NCBI GenBank assembly: GCA_900618425.1
Contig: UZAN01055923.1
Coordinates: 1 to 14,060, forward strand
Direction: 5' to 3'
From: Echinostoma caproni
Taxonomy: Eukaryota > Platyhelminthes > Trematoda > Plagiorchiida > Echinostomatidae
DNA length: 14,060 bases
Shown here: positions 1 to 9,231 of the stretch, in pieces
How the letters are laid out: each line of letters opens with the position of its first letter
Position numbering within the stretch: the first letter of the stretch is position 1
Position numbers and translations under genes: made by a program
Notes under the pieces: generated by a model
What the model was told of the DNA's origin: nothing
Databases searched by the model: none
Seen by the model: the letters and a program-made list of their open reading frames with translations, nothing else

Positions 1-392
1 CCTCAGTATGAAATTGATTCGTTAAGCTTACTACCACTCAATGGCATGCATATGGAAAGAAAAGAACACACACGTGATGGTTTTATGTCATGGATGAAAC
101 GCATTAGTGTTAAACGGGCCATCCAAACGAGCATAATCATGATCACGTTTTTTCCACGGTACTGTCTCAACTCTGGTTGTGATCAAATACTGTCTAACGG
201 TTCTGTGATCGGTATCGGTTTATCTTATTACTCGAATAATCTAAGACATATCAAATACAGAACAAGCAGCACCGCTAAAATATGAAATGAATTACATATC
301 GTTGTCTGGTCTCATCTTGCTACGGTGTGTATCAGTAGAACCTTCCCTTCACCTTCTTAATCGAATTCTTTGTGAGCCTGTTCAGTTGTTAA

Positions 393-395
<3 letters not shown>

Positions 396-432
<37 letters not shown>
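396..432. repeat. (AT)n microsatellite, 37 bp
   Basis: Uninterrupted alternating A and T over 37 bases, followed by an AT-rich tail of TAA-type triplets to about 450. The tract is self-complementary, prone to slippage and likely to vary in length between individuals. Confidence 0.97.
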
Positions 433-433
<1 letters not shown>

Positions 434-736
434 TAATAAATAATAAATTATTTAACCTTTATTCATGTTTACTTCCATAGTCAACTGTTAGCTATTGTTG
501 AACAAGTGCCTTCAAGCATTCAAGCCGGATTTCTGCCTCTCGATACTATATGGATGCGTGAAAAACAATAGATACATTAAAGAAGCGTCCTAAAAAGAAA
601 TGCTTAATCACGGATTTTACAACTCTGGACTGTGAAACGTACAACCATTTCTGATTGCGGCAGCTGTGTGGGAAATGTTAAGGAAACGTATTCGTTCACT
701 TAGGTGAAGCGCATCCAATATCACACTACGCTGAAT

Positions 737-758
737 TATATATATATATATATATATA
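737..758. repeat. (TA)n microsatellite, 22 bp
   Basis: Uninterrupted TA dinucleotides for 11 units. It is the second such tract within 350 bases of the one at 396-432. The DNA between them shows no visible duplication, so they probably arose independently. Confidence 0.96.
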
Positions 759-1020
759 CATCCCACTTACTTGTGTGAAGTGATGCATAGTGGATAAGTG
801 AAACTGATTAGAGATGACCCTCCTTCGGACCGCATCCTCAGGCTTCTTCCTCAACCAAGCTCTTAAGGACGGTCAGACAAGAGTTTCTTTTTCATTCAAG
901 CAAGTAAGTGGTCAACACTGTCCCAAATCGTTGCTGTCGGACTGAACAACTGAACTGACCGCTTATCATTGAGGAAGTTACTTGGGCTGGTATTTCTGGT
1001 CGAACCTGATGTGAGTTGGG

Positions 1021-1032
1021 CACACACACACA
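1021..1032. repeat. (CA)6 short repeat
   Basis: Six perfect CA units, followed after two bases by a further short CA-containing stretch. Too short to be strongly polymorphic. It explains the odd Cys/Val-rich composition of the minus-strand reading frames that cross it. Confidence 0.85.
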
Positions 1033-1359
1033 AGCACACCTTCCATGCAATGGATCCCGAGTTGACATGCCGAACGGAAGGTGAATATGCGCTATTGACG
1101 GGCATCTTTGAGAGCAACACTGAAGTCTAGTGCCTCCCAAGTGTATGGTTGATTGAAAGAACTTAGGATAGTGTATGTGAGGATACAAACCGGAGGCTGA
1201 TCTCTCCAAAAATATAGTAATACCTATATGTATTTTTAAAAATAAATATTAGTTTGTATTGTTCAAACTGTTCTAGATTGCACACCTCATAAATTCGAAA
1301 GAGTTCGCTGTCCCTGAAAAATTTCCAAATTATTTCGACATAATTATTATTGCCTAGCT

Positions 1360-1427
1360 TTGGAGTGGGATCACCGGCCGGCCTCGTTTAACCTGTTCCG
1401 AAATAAATTAATGTTATCCCGCTCCAA
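1360..1427. repeat. Inverted repeat, 12-nt arms
   Basis: The left arm TTGGAGTGGGAT (1360-1371) is complementary to the right arm ATCCCGCTCCAA (1416-1427) at 11 of 12 positions; the exception becomes a G-U pair in RNA. The 44-nt loop begins with a GC-rich CCGGCCGGCC block (1374-1383) that is itself self-complementary. No mobile element family is recognised. It could be a chance hairpin or the core of a small foldback element. Confidence 0.5.
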
Positions 1428-1674
1428 CTGATTCAATGTTCGAATAAGTTCAGGGTTTTCATATATAAGCGATTGACTGACAAAGTTCTTCTTTCTCCGT
1501 GAGTATCGATCGAACATTCATGGTATACAAAATAAATGAGTAAAAATAAAAGTAACAGAAAGCCAAATGCACATTTTCAAACGAATAAAGCGACATTTTG
1601 TCTAAGAGAAAAATGGATATTGATATGCAAAATCTGGTCTGGTCCCTCTCTTTATCAAATGTGTACTTTTCCAG

Positions 1675-1761
1675 AACAAAAGCAGCAGAAACCTGAAAGC
1701 ACTTGCCCTGTCTAGGATCAAGTCAGAAGAAGACGGAAGACCGTGGTGGATAGTTTTGTAG
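1675..1761 (+). CDS. Possible terminal exon, unidentified
   Basis: A pyrimidine-containing tract ending in TTTTCCAG gives a fair splice acceptor, followed directly by 28 open codons and a TAG. The peptide runs from N-K-S-S-R-N through a basic middle to E-E-D-G-R-P-W-W-I-V-L. Its charged composition with a Trp pair looks more protein-like than the surrounding translations, but I recognise no family. No upstream exon could be identified and there is no start codon, so a chance frame next to a chance AG remains quite possible. Confidence 0.15.
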   Translation, partial: NKSSRNLKALALSRIKSEEDGRPWWIVL

Positions 1762-2859
1762 TGAAGTGCATCAAATAGGATGAGCTTAACTTTCGATAAG
1801 TAATCGGCAATAAATTTTCTAATTGAGGTGCATCAACTGTTTCTAAGTAAAATTGAAAACAAAATTATCTTTTTTGTTATCATGGAGTATAAGCGAACTC
1901 TAAATAGGAGTAAATTGTAGGCACAAAATTTGTTATTAAATAAATCCAGATCAAATGGAACTTACCTTGCTCCCGTAGGTACGCAACTATGGGTTACATA
2001 TGGAATGTGTCACTGACAAGTCAAGTTATTTATTGGCCTTATTCACCTCGACGAAGTTCACCGCGCAAATTCTGCTCCATGAGATATTTTATCTTGGTTC
2101 GGGATGTTAAACAAAAAAGTGAATTTGAAAGTGATGAACTGAAATGAGTATGGAGGCTAAACTGAACACAGTTGAACATTTGGCATTTCGTTAGATCTAC
2201 CCCACCAAATACCTGAAGGATTAATAAAAGGCAGACTGACACCTGGCAATTAACTGTACGACTACGGGAAAACTTGCGTTAGGCACAAAACAGTACAGTC
2301 TACAGCCAAGCTCCCTTTCCTGGTATAATCCTTTGTTATTATGAATGATCCGGGTATTAGTCTCTTCTATTACCGGAGGTGATGTTATCATGATTGAAAC
2401 GACGGCTTAGCGTCTCTTGAACGAGCACCACACTCGACACGAAAGGATAGTGTGAGTATGCTTGTTGCCAGTAGACAGGAATCTGAGATACAGGTTCCTA
2501 TGACTAGGCCAACTCCCAGGTGGTGAAATAATGAAAGCTCCCCGAATCAAACATTATTCCCCGGATTTTTCCCGAACGAAAACACACAAGTGTGCGAATG
2601 TTTCCACTTCTAAACTGTTGTTAGTACACATTATCAAGTTTGAAAATCGGAGCAGTGAAACATGACATGGATTGGTGTAGTGAGGAAAAATAGAAGACGT
2701 ACTCTCTTTATCCTGAGTATTTGCTTTATAAAAATATGAACCCATTGTCGTCAAAAGCACATTGGTGAATAAATCAGGTATTTCTCTTTAGATTATTACA
2801 TGGATCGACACTGAACAATGCTGGCACTATCTGGTGGGCATAGAACTACTTATCTGTAA
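1762..2859. other. Non-coding stretch, nothing recognised
   Basis: AT-rich unique-looking sequence. The minus-strand open frames at 2039-2242 and 2554-2760 give low-complexity, Ser/Leu/Phe-rich peptides without motifs and lack convincing splice context. I see no repeat, RNA gene or retroelement motif. Confidence 0.55.
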
Positions 2860-3426
2860 TGTTTCTCAGGGGCATATTTCACCTATGGCAACCAACATTC
2901 AATCCATCAACGTGCATGCTTCCGAGAAGATGCTGTAAACTACTTAACTCCGTGGCCACGCCCAAAAAGACTGGTTCATAGGCAAACTACGGTGAAGATA
3001 ACCGAGACGTGACAAATTCGGCGAGACATTGGACAGTTTTCTAATCAACGAAAAAAATATCTACCATCTGATCCAGTTAGGGAGCCAAGTGAACTCCTCA
3101 GCTGCTGAGGAGTCACTGGAAACCATGGCCCGCCACACCACGGCCCCGCTATCTCTACATGATTGAAAAGCGGAGAAAGGCTAATGACAGAAATAAAAAT
3201 GAATTGGATTTAAAATATCGCTTCAACCGGAATCCCAAAAAAACTTTATGATCTTCACGAATCGGGCGTATTATATCGAAGGATCAAACTCCAGTTAATG
3301 ATACGGTACATCTGTGTTGATCGGAATAGTGTAAGTGAAACAGTTACCGAAATCGGAGGAACCTGTCAACAATCGGATAATTCAGACACTCGTGTTGTTT
3401 GTGCGAGTCCGCTAGTGAGAACTTGA
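2860..3426 (+). pseudogene. Three consecutive open frames, possible decayed retroelement ORF
   Basis: Three open stretches follow each other on the plus strand in different frames: 2860-3012 (50 codons), 3002-3166 (54 codons) and 3214-3426 (70 codons). None needs an ATG, as expected for fragments of a longer frameshifted ORF. The first is preceded by a TTTCTCAG acceptor-like string. The last contains Y-I-C-V-D-R followed about 30 residues later by S-D-N-S-D-T-R-V-V. That spacing loosely recalls the end of an apurinic-type endonuclease domain of non-LTR retrotransposons (an I-D-H-I-C-V type block, then S-D-H-x-L-V). The canonical SDH histidine is absent, so the match is weak. It could also be chance, or a host gene fragment. 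Confidence 0.2.
3085..3119. repeat. Strong hairpin with near-continuous 16-bp stem
   Basis: ACTCCTCAGC (3093-3102) and GCTGAGGAGT (3104-3113) are perfect complements separated by a single T. The stem continues outward as GTG/CAC and CCA/TGG, with two single unpaired A bases (3092 and 3088) on the left side. In DNA this is a nearly perfect palindrome; in RNA a three- or four-base loop would form. It lies inside the open frame 3002-3166. Confidence 0.8.
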
Positions 3427-6057
3427 TTAGCCAAAGACCGCTGAAAAATATTGTGGACGGGTGAGCATCGAACTAAGCACAACCACCTAAATTTTCTTCA
3501 GGATACCAAAAGTGGGTAGGAGAATGCGGTGATCAACGTGATGAATCTACCCTCATCGGACAGTTTACTGAATGGAGAGAAAATCAGTAGCAAGTAGATT
3601 GCTACATCGGACCCAAGAGACATAAATGTGTGCTTATGAGGTTATATTTAGAATTTTAAGATGTATGCTTGTTATTACGAACGTATGCATAGCAGATAAA
3701 CACTGTTTATTCTGTCAGTGCTGTATTTTGTTAATAAACAGTATACTGATGGCTATTCATACAGTAATCTATCATAGACGAAATGAGTATTTTTAAGTTT
3801 AATAGGGCATTCACAGTTATGTGATGACATCTGGTTACTGACTGGAAATTTTGAGTTTGGGTTATAGAAAGCCAATACTTTTATCCTTGACACTCCTCTG
3901 GTATCATAAGGGGCTGGTTAAAAACTTTCTTTCTCGAATTGAGAGGTTATTCTGTTATCAGAATGTCTACTAAAGCCTCTGCCACATTATCCCGCTTTCT
4001 ATGATTGTGTAACCAGTGATTGCAAATAGTGACGTGGAAGCTAAAGACGTCCCGACGAAAGAGAACATGGCTTTCACTGTCACATATCAGTTGTCGACCT
4101 GTTGGTGTACACATTACATATCTGATCAGCCTTGCACGATTACCATGGTGAGACGCAACAAGTCTGACTTGATAAAGTCAAGGCACCGGCTGATTTGAGT
4201 CTGAAAGGCGCCTTTTGAAATTTCTCAAGATTGAGCTCCCCAACGAATTATTATTTGGATACGAAGATGCACCTGTGATCGTTTCTGTCAGTGACTTCTT
4301 TACAAGGTTACGTCCCTAATCCCATGAGATTGTGAGTTATCGTCCAATGGGACCAACAAGCAGACATTTCTTTCTTCCAAAACTTCCTTTGCTCCTACTG
4401 AATCATTTACAACCGCTTTTCTGCATGTTCTTCATTCCATGTAAATCTGAGTGCCATGGTTACTTGAGTTACTGGTGTTGCGTTCAGTTCCATAACGATC
4501 AGATATTTCTCTGAATCGTACAAGCCTCAATCCCCTATTCCCAGACTCTTACTCACACCGATCAGAGATTTTTATTTTGTCACTAATTTTCTTCCATATA
4601 ATTTCTGTTCTCATGTATCGTCCGAAGGTTACTTGGCGTTCTGCGTGAAGCGTTGGGTCCGCTTTAGTTCTGATGCAATAAGACCGAAAGTCCACCTCTT
4701 AAGGATTGGTTCCGAAATCCCGTATTTTCTAATCATCGTACAATCTTATGTTGCATGAACTAACTCACTATACTAGGAACTTATCGCTTTTATTCATCGT
4801 TCAACAGTTAATTCCCTGTAAGTTGATCGCTTTGCCCTGCGCTTCCTCGGTTCTGAGGAGCATACCCATTACCCACGGCGATATTTGACTAGCGTCTCGC
4901 TCTCAGACGTCAAACAGTTCTGAAAGAGTGATTCTCAAAGTCCGTCAACCGGCAATCCTGGACAATTCATATTAAAATAACTACGAAGTTGTGGAGCACC
5001 TCAGTCGTTTTGCAGTCCTTTTCAAAGGCGTGGGCATACTCAATAATTTATGTTTCAGACAGCTTTACCTTTTTCTTCTGTTTTATAACCACTTGTGAGA
5101 GGCAATCCGATACGTCATACCCCTGTAGTCACGTGATTAATTACTAACCAATGGCAAATATGCTGAATTTTCGCGACTAACCCCCTCGCAGTTCAAACAG
5201 TGGAACAAATAAATTGATATGAAAATCAAACGAAACTAAATTAGCATGAAGAACAAACTTAACCTGTTAGAATTCCCTGGTGTATTTGTCTTCTGGTAAT
5301 CGTGTCTCATCGAGTTACGTAATAGGGACTCACCGGATAGGAAAATACTCTCAACTTGAAAACAATTCGAGGAAACTACGTTTTAAGTTGACAAGAAACC
5401 ACAAACTTAATTGGATTGATTACAAACAACGACTGGAATACAGACCCACGACTTATTTGTTTTATTTACCCGTAATCTGTGGATTATTCTTCCTGAGTAT
5501 GCGGAAGTTGATTATGGAGAACTTTGACATTCACCTTAAGTCCTGCGTGTATTTCGTCACCATAAGGTTCCGGATAACATCATTTATTTATTCCAATCTA
5601 CTGTATATATTACTCATGGCTCAGCTGGTTCCACGAACACTCTGGCCGACCGAACTAGCATGCATTAGTTGTCGGAAATTTCATCAATAATCGGATTCCT
5701 ATAACAAAAGTAACCGTCTTCCCGTGACCATTGTTCTAGCGCCTATCAACGTTTACGATAGATGGAAAGTTTCAATGTGTTCTGAACCTCAGGTGAATAG
5801 AGTCTTTATTCCTGCAGTCCGTAGGTGGTGTGTTTGAATCCCATCAATACCACCGCCAGCTTTATGCAACTTCTCCCTCAGTTTGTTCGATTAAAAGGGG
5901 CTGGACACCAGGCTATTCAACCAATGAGCTAGCCAAAACTCGTGGCATTCAGAAGATTTTAGATTATTGAAGCGTAGTATGGAATTGTTTATTAAACCAT
6001 TTGGAATCCAACAAAAACTGCATCGGGATGCATGTTGGGTAATCCAACACTTGTAAC
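3427..6057. other. Long stretch without a supported gene
   Basis: No coding region can be supported here. A short open frame at 4194-4316 (41 codons, ending R-L-R-P) and the longest ATG frame of the window, at 5280-5690 (136 codons), show no motif. The latter has two hydrophobic runs but an AT-driven composition and no gene context. Around 5822-5850 a GTTTGAATCCC string resembles a tRNA B box, but no A box or stable T-arm accompanies it. A 10-bp inverted repeat at 3702-3742 is listed separately. Confidence 0.5.
3702..3742. repeat. Inverted repeat, perfect 10-nt arms
   Basis: ACTGTTTATT (3702-3711) and AATAAACAGT (3733-3742) are perfect reverse complements with a 21-nt loop. The left arm also overlaps a smaller palindrome, ATAAAC-ACT-GTTTAT (3696-3710), so two alternative hairpins compete. 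AT-rich and short; no element family recognised. Confidence 0.5.
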
Positions 6058-6153
6058 TTTGAAATTTCTCTAAAGAAACAGGGTCCGCGAGCATAAGATG
6101 TTGAAGCAGATCGTTAGGTGTTTCATTACCATTAGCGATCTCGAGTGACAAAC
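6058..6153 (-). CDS. Possible internal exon, unidentified
   Basis: Read on the minus strand, a good acceptor (TGTTTGTCTTCAG) precedes an open stretch translating as G-L-S-L-E-I-A-N-G-N-E-T-P-N-D-L-L-Q-H-L and ending in S-L-E-K-F. A weak donor (GTTACAAG) follows. The pattern of a short strand, a turn with Asn/Gly/Thr and a following Leu-rich helix resembles the start of a ubiquitin-like fold such as a FERM F1 or Ras-associating domain. That is a shape resemblance only; no family is claimed. The frame stays open beyond both ends, so the boundaries are inferred from splice signals. Confidence 0.25.
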
Positions 6154-6334
6154 CTGAAGACAAACATATATCCAATATAAACCTTTGTTTTGGGTTTTTA
6201 TGCATTTATATTGTATCACATCTGATAGCAGAGTAGAGTGCTTGTCCCTTATCATCGATAAAGATCACCCTAAAGACTAGCCAACCAATTTCTTTCGTGT
6301 GAATAACATATTGAGGTTCTGATTTAGTTGACCG

Positions 6335-6447
6335 TTAAACACTCAGTCCCATGAACGAACCACGTCGGTAGATCACAACAATGTTCTCTCTTTGGAATTT
6401 GAGCACGTTACTTGGGAAGGCTCTTGGATTCTTGCTCGGGACGGTAG
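6335..6447 (-). CDS. Possible internal exon, SH3-like phrase
   Basis: The minus strand shows a very pyrimidine-rich acceptor (a run of T then CACACAG). An open stretch follows whose peptide contains N-V-L-K-F-Q-R-E-N-I-V-V-I-Y-R-R-G. The spacing 'L-x-F-x-x-x-x-I-x-x-I' is what the first half of an SH3 domain shows (hydrophobic residues around a polar turn), but the usual acidic E-L-S-F-x-x-G-D form is not met. No good donor is visible before the stop at 6335-6337, so the 3' end is the limit of the open frame, not a supported boundary. Confidence 0.22.
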
Positions 6448-6935
6448 CTGTGTGAAAAAAACCTTGAGGATTGTCGGTGAAAAATTCCAAATTCATGTGT
6501 TCTTCAATTAGCATAGTTAAATCACTACAATACGTACCTTCCGCAGAAATGTCAACCACTGTGTAGAGGGACAAAAAAACACGTCTGGTCAGATTGTTTT
6601 CTGTTTGATCAACCACAGGAGATGGAGATCTATGGTAAATATTTTGCTAGAAACTGAACCATATCCAATTTGCTTTGCAATGTTTGAGAAAACTAGAGAT
6701 TCCTACATCTACATTTATGCGTGTTGGCGATCATTGATTGTCGCGATCTTCGGGTGCAGTTAAAAGGCGATCCGTCTCGTGTACTATGCGAAATGTTCCA
6801 CCTAGTGATTTTCTCAACAAAACTTTTCATGCCTAACTGTTTAAAAACTGAAAACCACGAAGGGTTTTACGAAAATTCGTAACTTGTTTCCAAACACGGG
6901 AAAGTAGTGACAAATTGATGGTCTCCAACTTTCAC

Positions 6936-7036
6936 TGCGTCTTTGTGTGACTCCACAAGGAATCGGAGAAGAAATGAAAGTCGTGAGGCTGGATCATGGT
7001 CAATTTCGAGAACATAGCCGAAACAGATAAACGCCT
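6936..7036 (-). CDS. Possible internal exon, helical segment
   Basis: On the minus strand an acceptor-like TTCATACCCAG precedes an open stretch reading A-F-I-C-F-G-Y-V-L-E-I-D-H-D-P-A-S-R-L, then S-F-L-L-R-F-L-V-E-S-H-K-D-A. The donor candidate is GTGAAAG. The two amphipathic helices divided by an Asp/Pro turn look protein-like. They loosely recall the helical hairpins of MyTH4-type domains, but no diagnostic residue confirms this. The frame stays open to about 6870, so a longer exon is also possible. Confidence 0.22.
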
Positions 7037-7394
7037 CTGGGTATGAAGTCGGGCATCAAATCCGGCTTCAGAAACCAGTCATCGCGTGTCTTGTACCTAA
7101 TAAACGAATAAAATTAACTGGCTTTGGAATTTTCTTAACCGGACCTGTCCGACTTCGTGGTAGGCATAAGAAAGAGTTACTTCAAATCAGGCCTTGCGTG
7201 AAACGCCAGCAGTGTAAACTAAAGTCATTACTGAGCCAAACGGGAAAACAAGTAAGCTTGCTTATAACAGTCTCTACAGGGATAGTAACGTTTTGCCCTT
7301 TTTGACATCCGGTATTTAATGAAGTGACAACAAATGTAGAAACAGATCCTCTGACTGAATTCAATCCAGTTGTTGTGGAAGGGAATACCCTTAC

Positions 7395-7490
7395 CTAAAT
7401 TTTCAGCGCTCTCTGAAGGATATTCAGCGAAGTGTTTAGTAAATTGACACATTGCAACAAATAGGACAACTGTTCCGAAAATACTACTTC
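7395..7490 (-). CDS. Possible exon ending at a strong donor
   Basis: The minus strand carries TTTAG followed by GTAAGGG, one of the best donor sites in the window. The upstream reading includes G-T-V-V-L-F-V-A-M-C-Q-F-T-K-H-F and then E-Y-P-S-E-S-A-E-N-L. The first part is hydrophobic enough for a membrane segment. The upstream boundary is uncertain: only a mediocre acceptor lies near 7490. The same frame remains open past the donor to 7228, so the donor may be fortuitous. Confidence 0.2.
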   Translation of the reverse strand, partial: EVVFSEQLSYLLQCVNLLNTSLNILQRALKI

Positions 7491-7867
7491 TTTGTTGTCA
7501 GTCGTGCGAAAAGCCAGCGAAGATATGCGGTCCACGTTTGTAAATCGCCGTTGCACATAACTGCGACAGTTTACGAAGAGAACCGTAAGATTACCCTGTT
7601 TCGATTGGAGTGTCCTCACAATAAAGTTTTCTTAGCTAATGCATCCCAGTTCATAAGTTAATACTCAGTTCACTAGTTTTTAGATATTCAATCAGGCAAA
7701 TATTTCAAAGAGATTTCGAATTTATTTAATGTGCAGCTTTGGATTTTCTTCCATTGAGCTCGAATAAGTTGTCCTTTTGTAGCCACAGCAAAAGACAGCT
7801 TTGTAACTGTCTGCCCGGAAAACCATGCCGATAAGTGAGGTCCCGGATGAAACATGATTCTACGTAC

Positions 7868-7921
7868 CTTGCACCAGTCAAACTTTCCACTCCATATCTT
7901 TGTAAGCGGTACACTTGAGGC
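7868..7921 (-). CDS. Possible exon ending at a strong donor
   Basis: On the minus strand TGCAAG is followed by GTACGTAG, a strong donor. The 18 codons before it read A-S-S-V-P-L-T-K-I-W-S-G-K-F-D-W-C-K. The open frame extends upstream to about 7993 without a stop, adding D-F-T-P-F-T-S-E-T-L-S-S-I-C-K-Q, so the exon may be longer than given. The acceptor chosen here (AAGCAG) is poor in pyrimidines. No family recognised. Confidence 0.2.
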
Positions 7922-8050
7922 CTGCTTACAAATGCTGCTCAATGTCTCGCTTGTGAAAGGAGTAAAGTCAATGATGAGCGGTTCGCATTGACTTCGCAGT
8001 TAAAGGTTCCATCTGGAATCGGGTAATTGTGTTGATCGTTGTGGTTTCAG

Positions 8051-8119
8051 TCGGTTTGGGACTGTGAAGTATGCTGTGTAGTGACGGATTGCAAATTCAA
8101 AACCGTGGTTGAGAGTCAG
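8051..8119 (+). CDS. Possible 69-nt internal exon, cysteine-rich
   Basis: A T/G-rich acceptor ending TTTCAG at 8050 and a donor CAG followed by GTAACG at 8120 bracket 23 whole codons. The peptide has four cysteines in the order C-E-V-C-C and, five residues on, another Cys, then T-V-V-E-S-Q. The reading frame is open past the donor to 8251. It lies on the strand opposite the neighbouring minus-strand candidates at 7868-7921, so it would belong to another gene. Weak evidence overall. Confidence 0.17.
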
Positions 8120-8558
8120 GTAACGAGTGACTCCTGCAACGATGTTATAAACAGCGAAGACGCTCTGAAACCTTCACCTTCTTTGCTTGAGCATTCACAT
8201 GGACTTCAGCTATTTACACCACATGCATGTCAGACACCATTCTTAGTCTGAACTCACTGGTTACAAATCCTTTGCGAAATTTGTCATATTCACCCCAGAG
8301 ACTAAATTACATGGTTGCTTTTGTTTGTCTATTCACCTCTCATGCGGTTTATGGTCAAGCCAAGAAAACCCCACGTTGAGATGTGCTGTGTAATAGCGAG
8401 GGAAAATCCTTATCCAGATCTCAAACGTGGTCCTCAGTTTTAATCCATCGGGAAGAACTCGGTGTACATTGATAAAATACTTTTCATGTAAATGATAAGC
8501 AACTGTCAAATAGTGAAAATGGTATGGTTTTTCCCAATTGATTAATCAGTACGCAATA
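8120..8558. other. Non-coding stretch, nothing recognised
   Basis: No repeat, RNA gene or further exon could be identified. The frame running out of 8051-8119 stops at 8249-8251 without motif. Confidence 0.5.
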
Positions 8559-8657
8559 ATGTCTCTTGCCCAGTTGCAGAGAAGATTTGATGCTCTCAAT
8601 CAATCACTCGAAAGCGGACTTCAGATAAGCAAAGAACGTCTCTGCAAAATGTTCTGA
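8559..8657 (+). CDS. Small ORF or first coding exon, amphipathic helix
   Basis: An ATG opens 32 codons ending at TGA. The peptide starts M-S-L-A-Q-L-Q-R-R-F-D-A-L-N-Q-S-L and continues through G-L-Q-I-S-K-E-R-L to C-K-M-F. Hydrophobic residues recur every three to four positions, as in a single amphipathic or coiled-coil helix, and the composition is unlike the AT-driven translations nearby. It could also begin at 8580 after a TTGCCCAGTTGCAG acceptor, in the same frame, as a terminal exon. The family is not recognised. No clear donor follows. Confidence 0.25.
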   Translation: MSLAQLQRRFDALNQSLESGLQISKERLCKMF

Positions 8658-8735
8658 GTGCTTTGATCAACAACTCACCGATCAGCCGATTTCTCACGTA
8701 GATGGCTTTGGTCAATGAATGAGGTTTAGTAAATC

Positions 8736-8790
8736 GGGACATCGCTCAGTGATTAGCACTTGAGCATTGACCGTTCAAATCGCGCAGACA
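8736..8790 (+). repeat. tRNA-like module, probable SINE head
   Basis: TCGCTCAGTGATTAGCA (8742-8758) is close to the internal A box of tRNA genes (D-arm region). CGTTCAAATCG (8772-8782) matches the B box GGTTCGANTCC at most positions. The A-B distance of about 30 bases is as in tRNAs. The T stem has mismatches and no acceptor stem forms, so this is not a working tRNA. A degraded tRNA-derived SINE promoter is the likeliest reading. Confidence 0.55.
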
Positions 8791-9231
8791 ACGTGCGACA
8801 GTCACCAACTTGATTGATTTTCATACACTACATACATAGGTGGTCAATGTACACCTTGGGTTCACAGGACGGAAAAGTGTTCACAGCTGCGTTCATTGTG
8901 GGCGTGTTTGAGTGTACGTTCCTTTTCAACTCAATGATATTGTTCACCAGGGAGTGGCTTTGTGATTGTAGACACCAACTGCTAAGCGAGGGACTGCACA
9001 GGATAACACAGTGTTAACCGTACAGATTTGGCTTCAAAATTCTCATCTACAAATATCAAAGAACTTGATTTTACTCATATTTCTTTGTTTCTACATTCAC
9101 AAGTGCCATCTGCACAATGTTTCTGTTTGCCAAAAGTGAAATTCTGCAAAAGCTGCATTCGCTGATTTTTCAGACGGTGTACAAGATAGAGCTGACTTCA
9201 GCCCATCAGGCTGTTGAAGGAAGATGATGAT
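8791..9231. other. Flank of tRNA-like module, nothing else recognised
   Basis: This may include the body of the SINE whose head is at 8736-8790, but without a second copy in the window its end cannot be placed. The open frame at 8814-9017 has an F/I/V-rich first half and no motif. A TTTTTCAG acceptor-like string near 9168 leads only to a 17-codon frame. Confidence 0.4.

Larger units (their letters stand above)
1..1674. other. Non-coding stretch, no gene recognised
   Basis: Reading both strands I find no coding segment I can support. The stretch holds two TA microsatellites, a short CA run and an inverted repeat, listed separately. The open frames on the minus strand at 892-1209 overlap each other in two frames, cross the CA run (which gives Cys/Val/Ala-rich peptide) and show no family motif, so I read them as chance. 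Confidence 0.6.

Noticed and set aside
892..1209. Cysteine- and histidine-rich minus-strand frame
   Set aside because: Composition comes from the CA repeat and neighbouring sequence; a second frame is open over the same bases; no motif.
3100..3125. Hammerhead ribozyme core (CTGAGGA followed by GAAA)
   Set aside because: The segment between the two conserved boxes is too short to form stem II, and the sequence is better explained by the hairpin at 3085-3119.
4194..4316. 41-codon frame with charged, Leu-rich peptide
   Set aside because: No acceptor or donor at its ends, no motif, length within chance.
5280..5690. Longest ATG frame (136 codons, +)
   Set aside because: No motif, AT-driven composition, no splice or promoter context and no homolog recognised. 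Its length is near what chance allows across six frames in 14 kb.
5800..5860. tRNA-like sequence with GTTTGAATCCC
   Set aside because: B-box-like string only; T stem poorly paired and no A box at the required distance.
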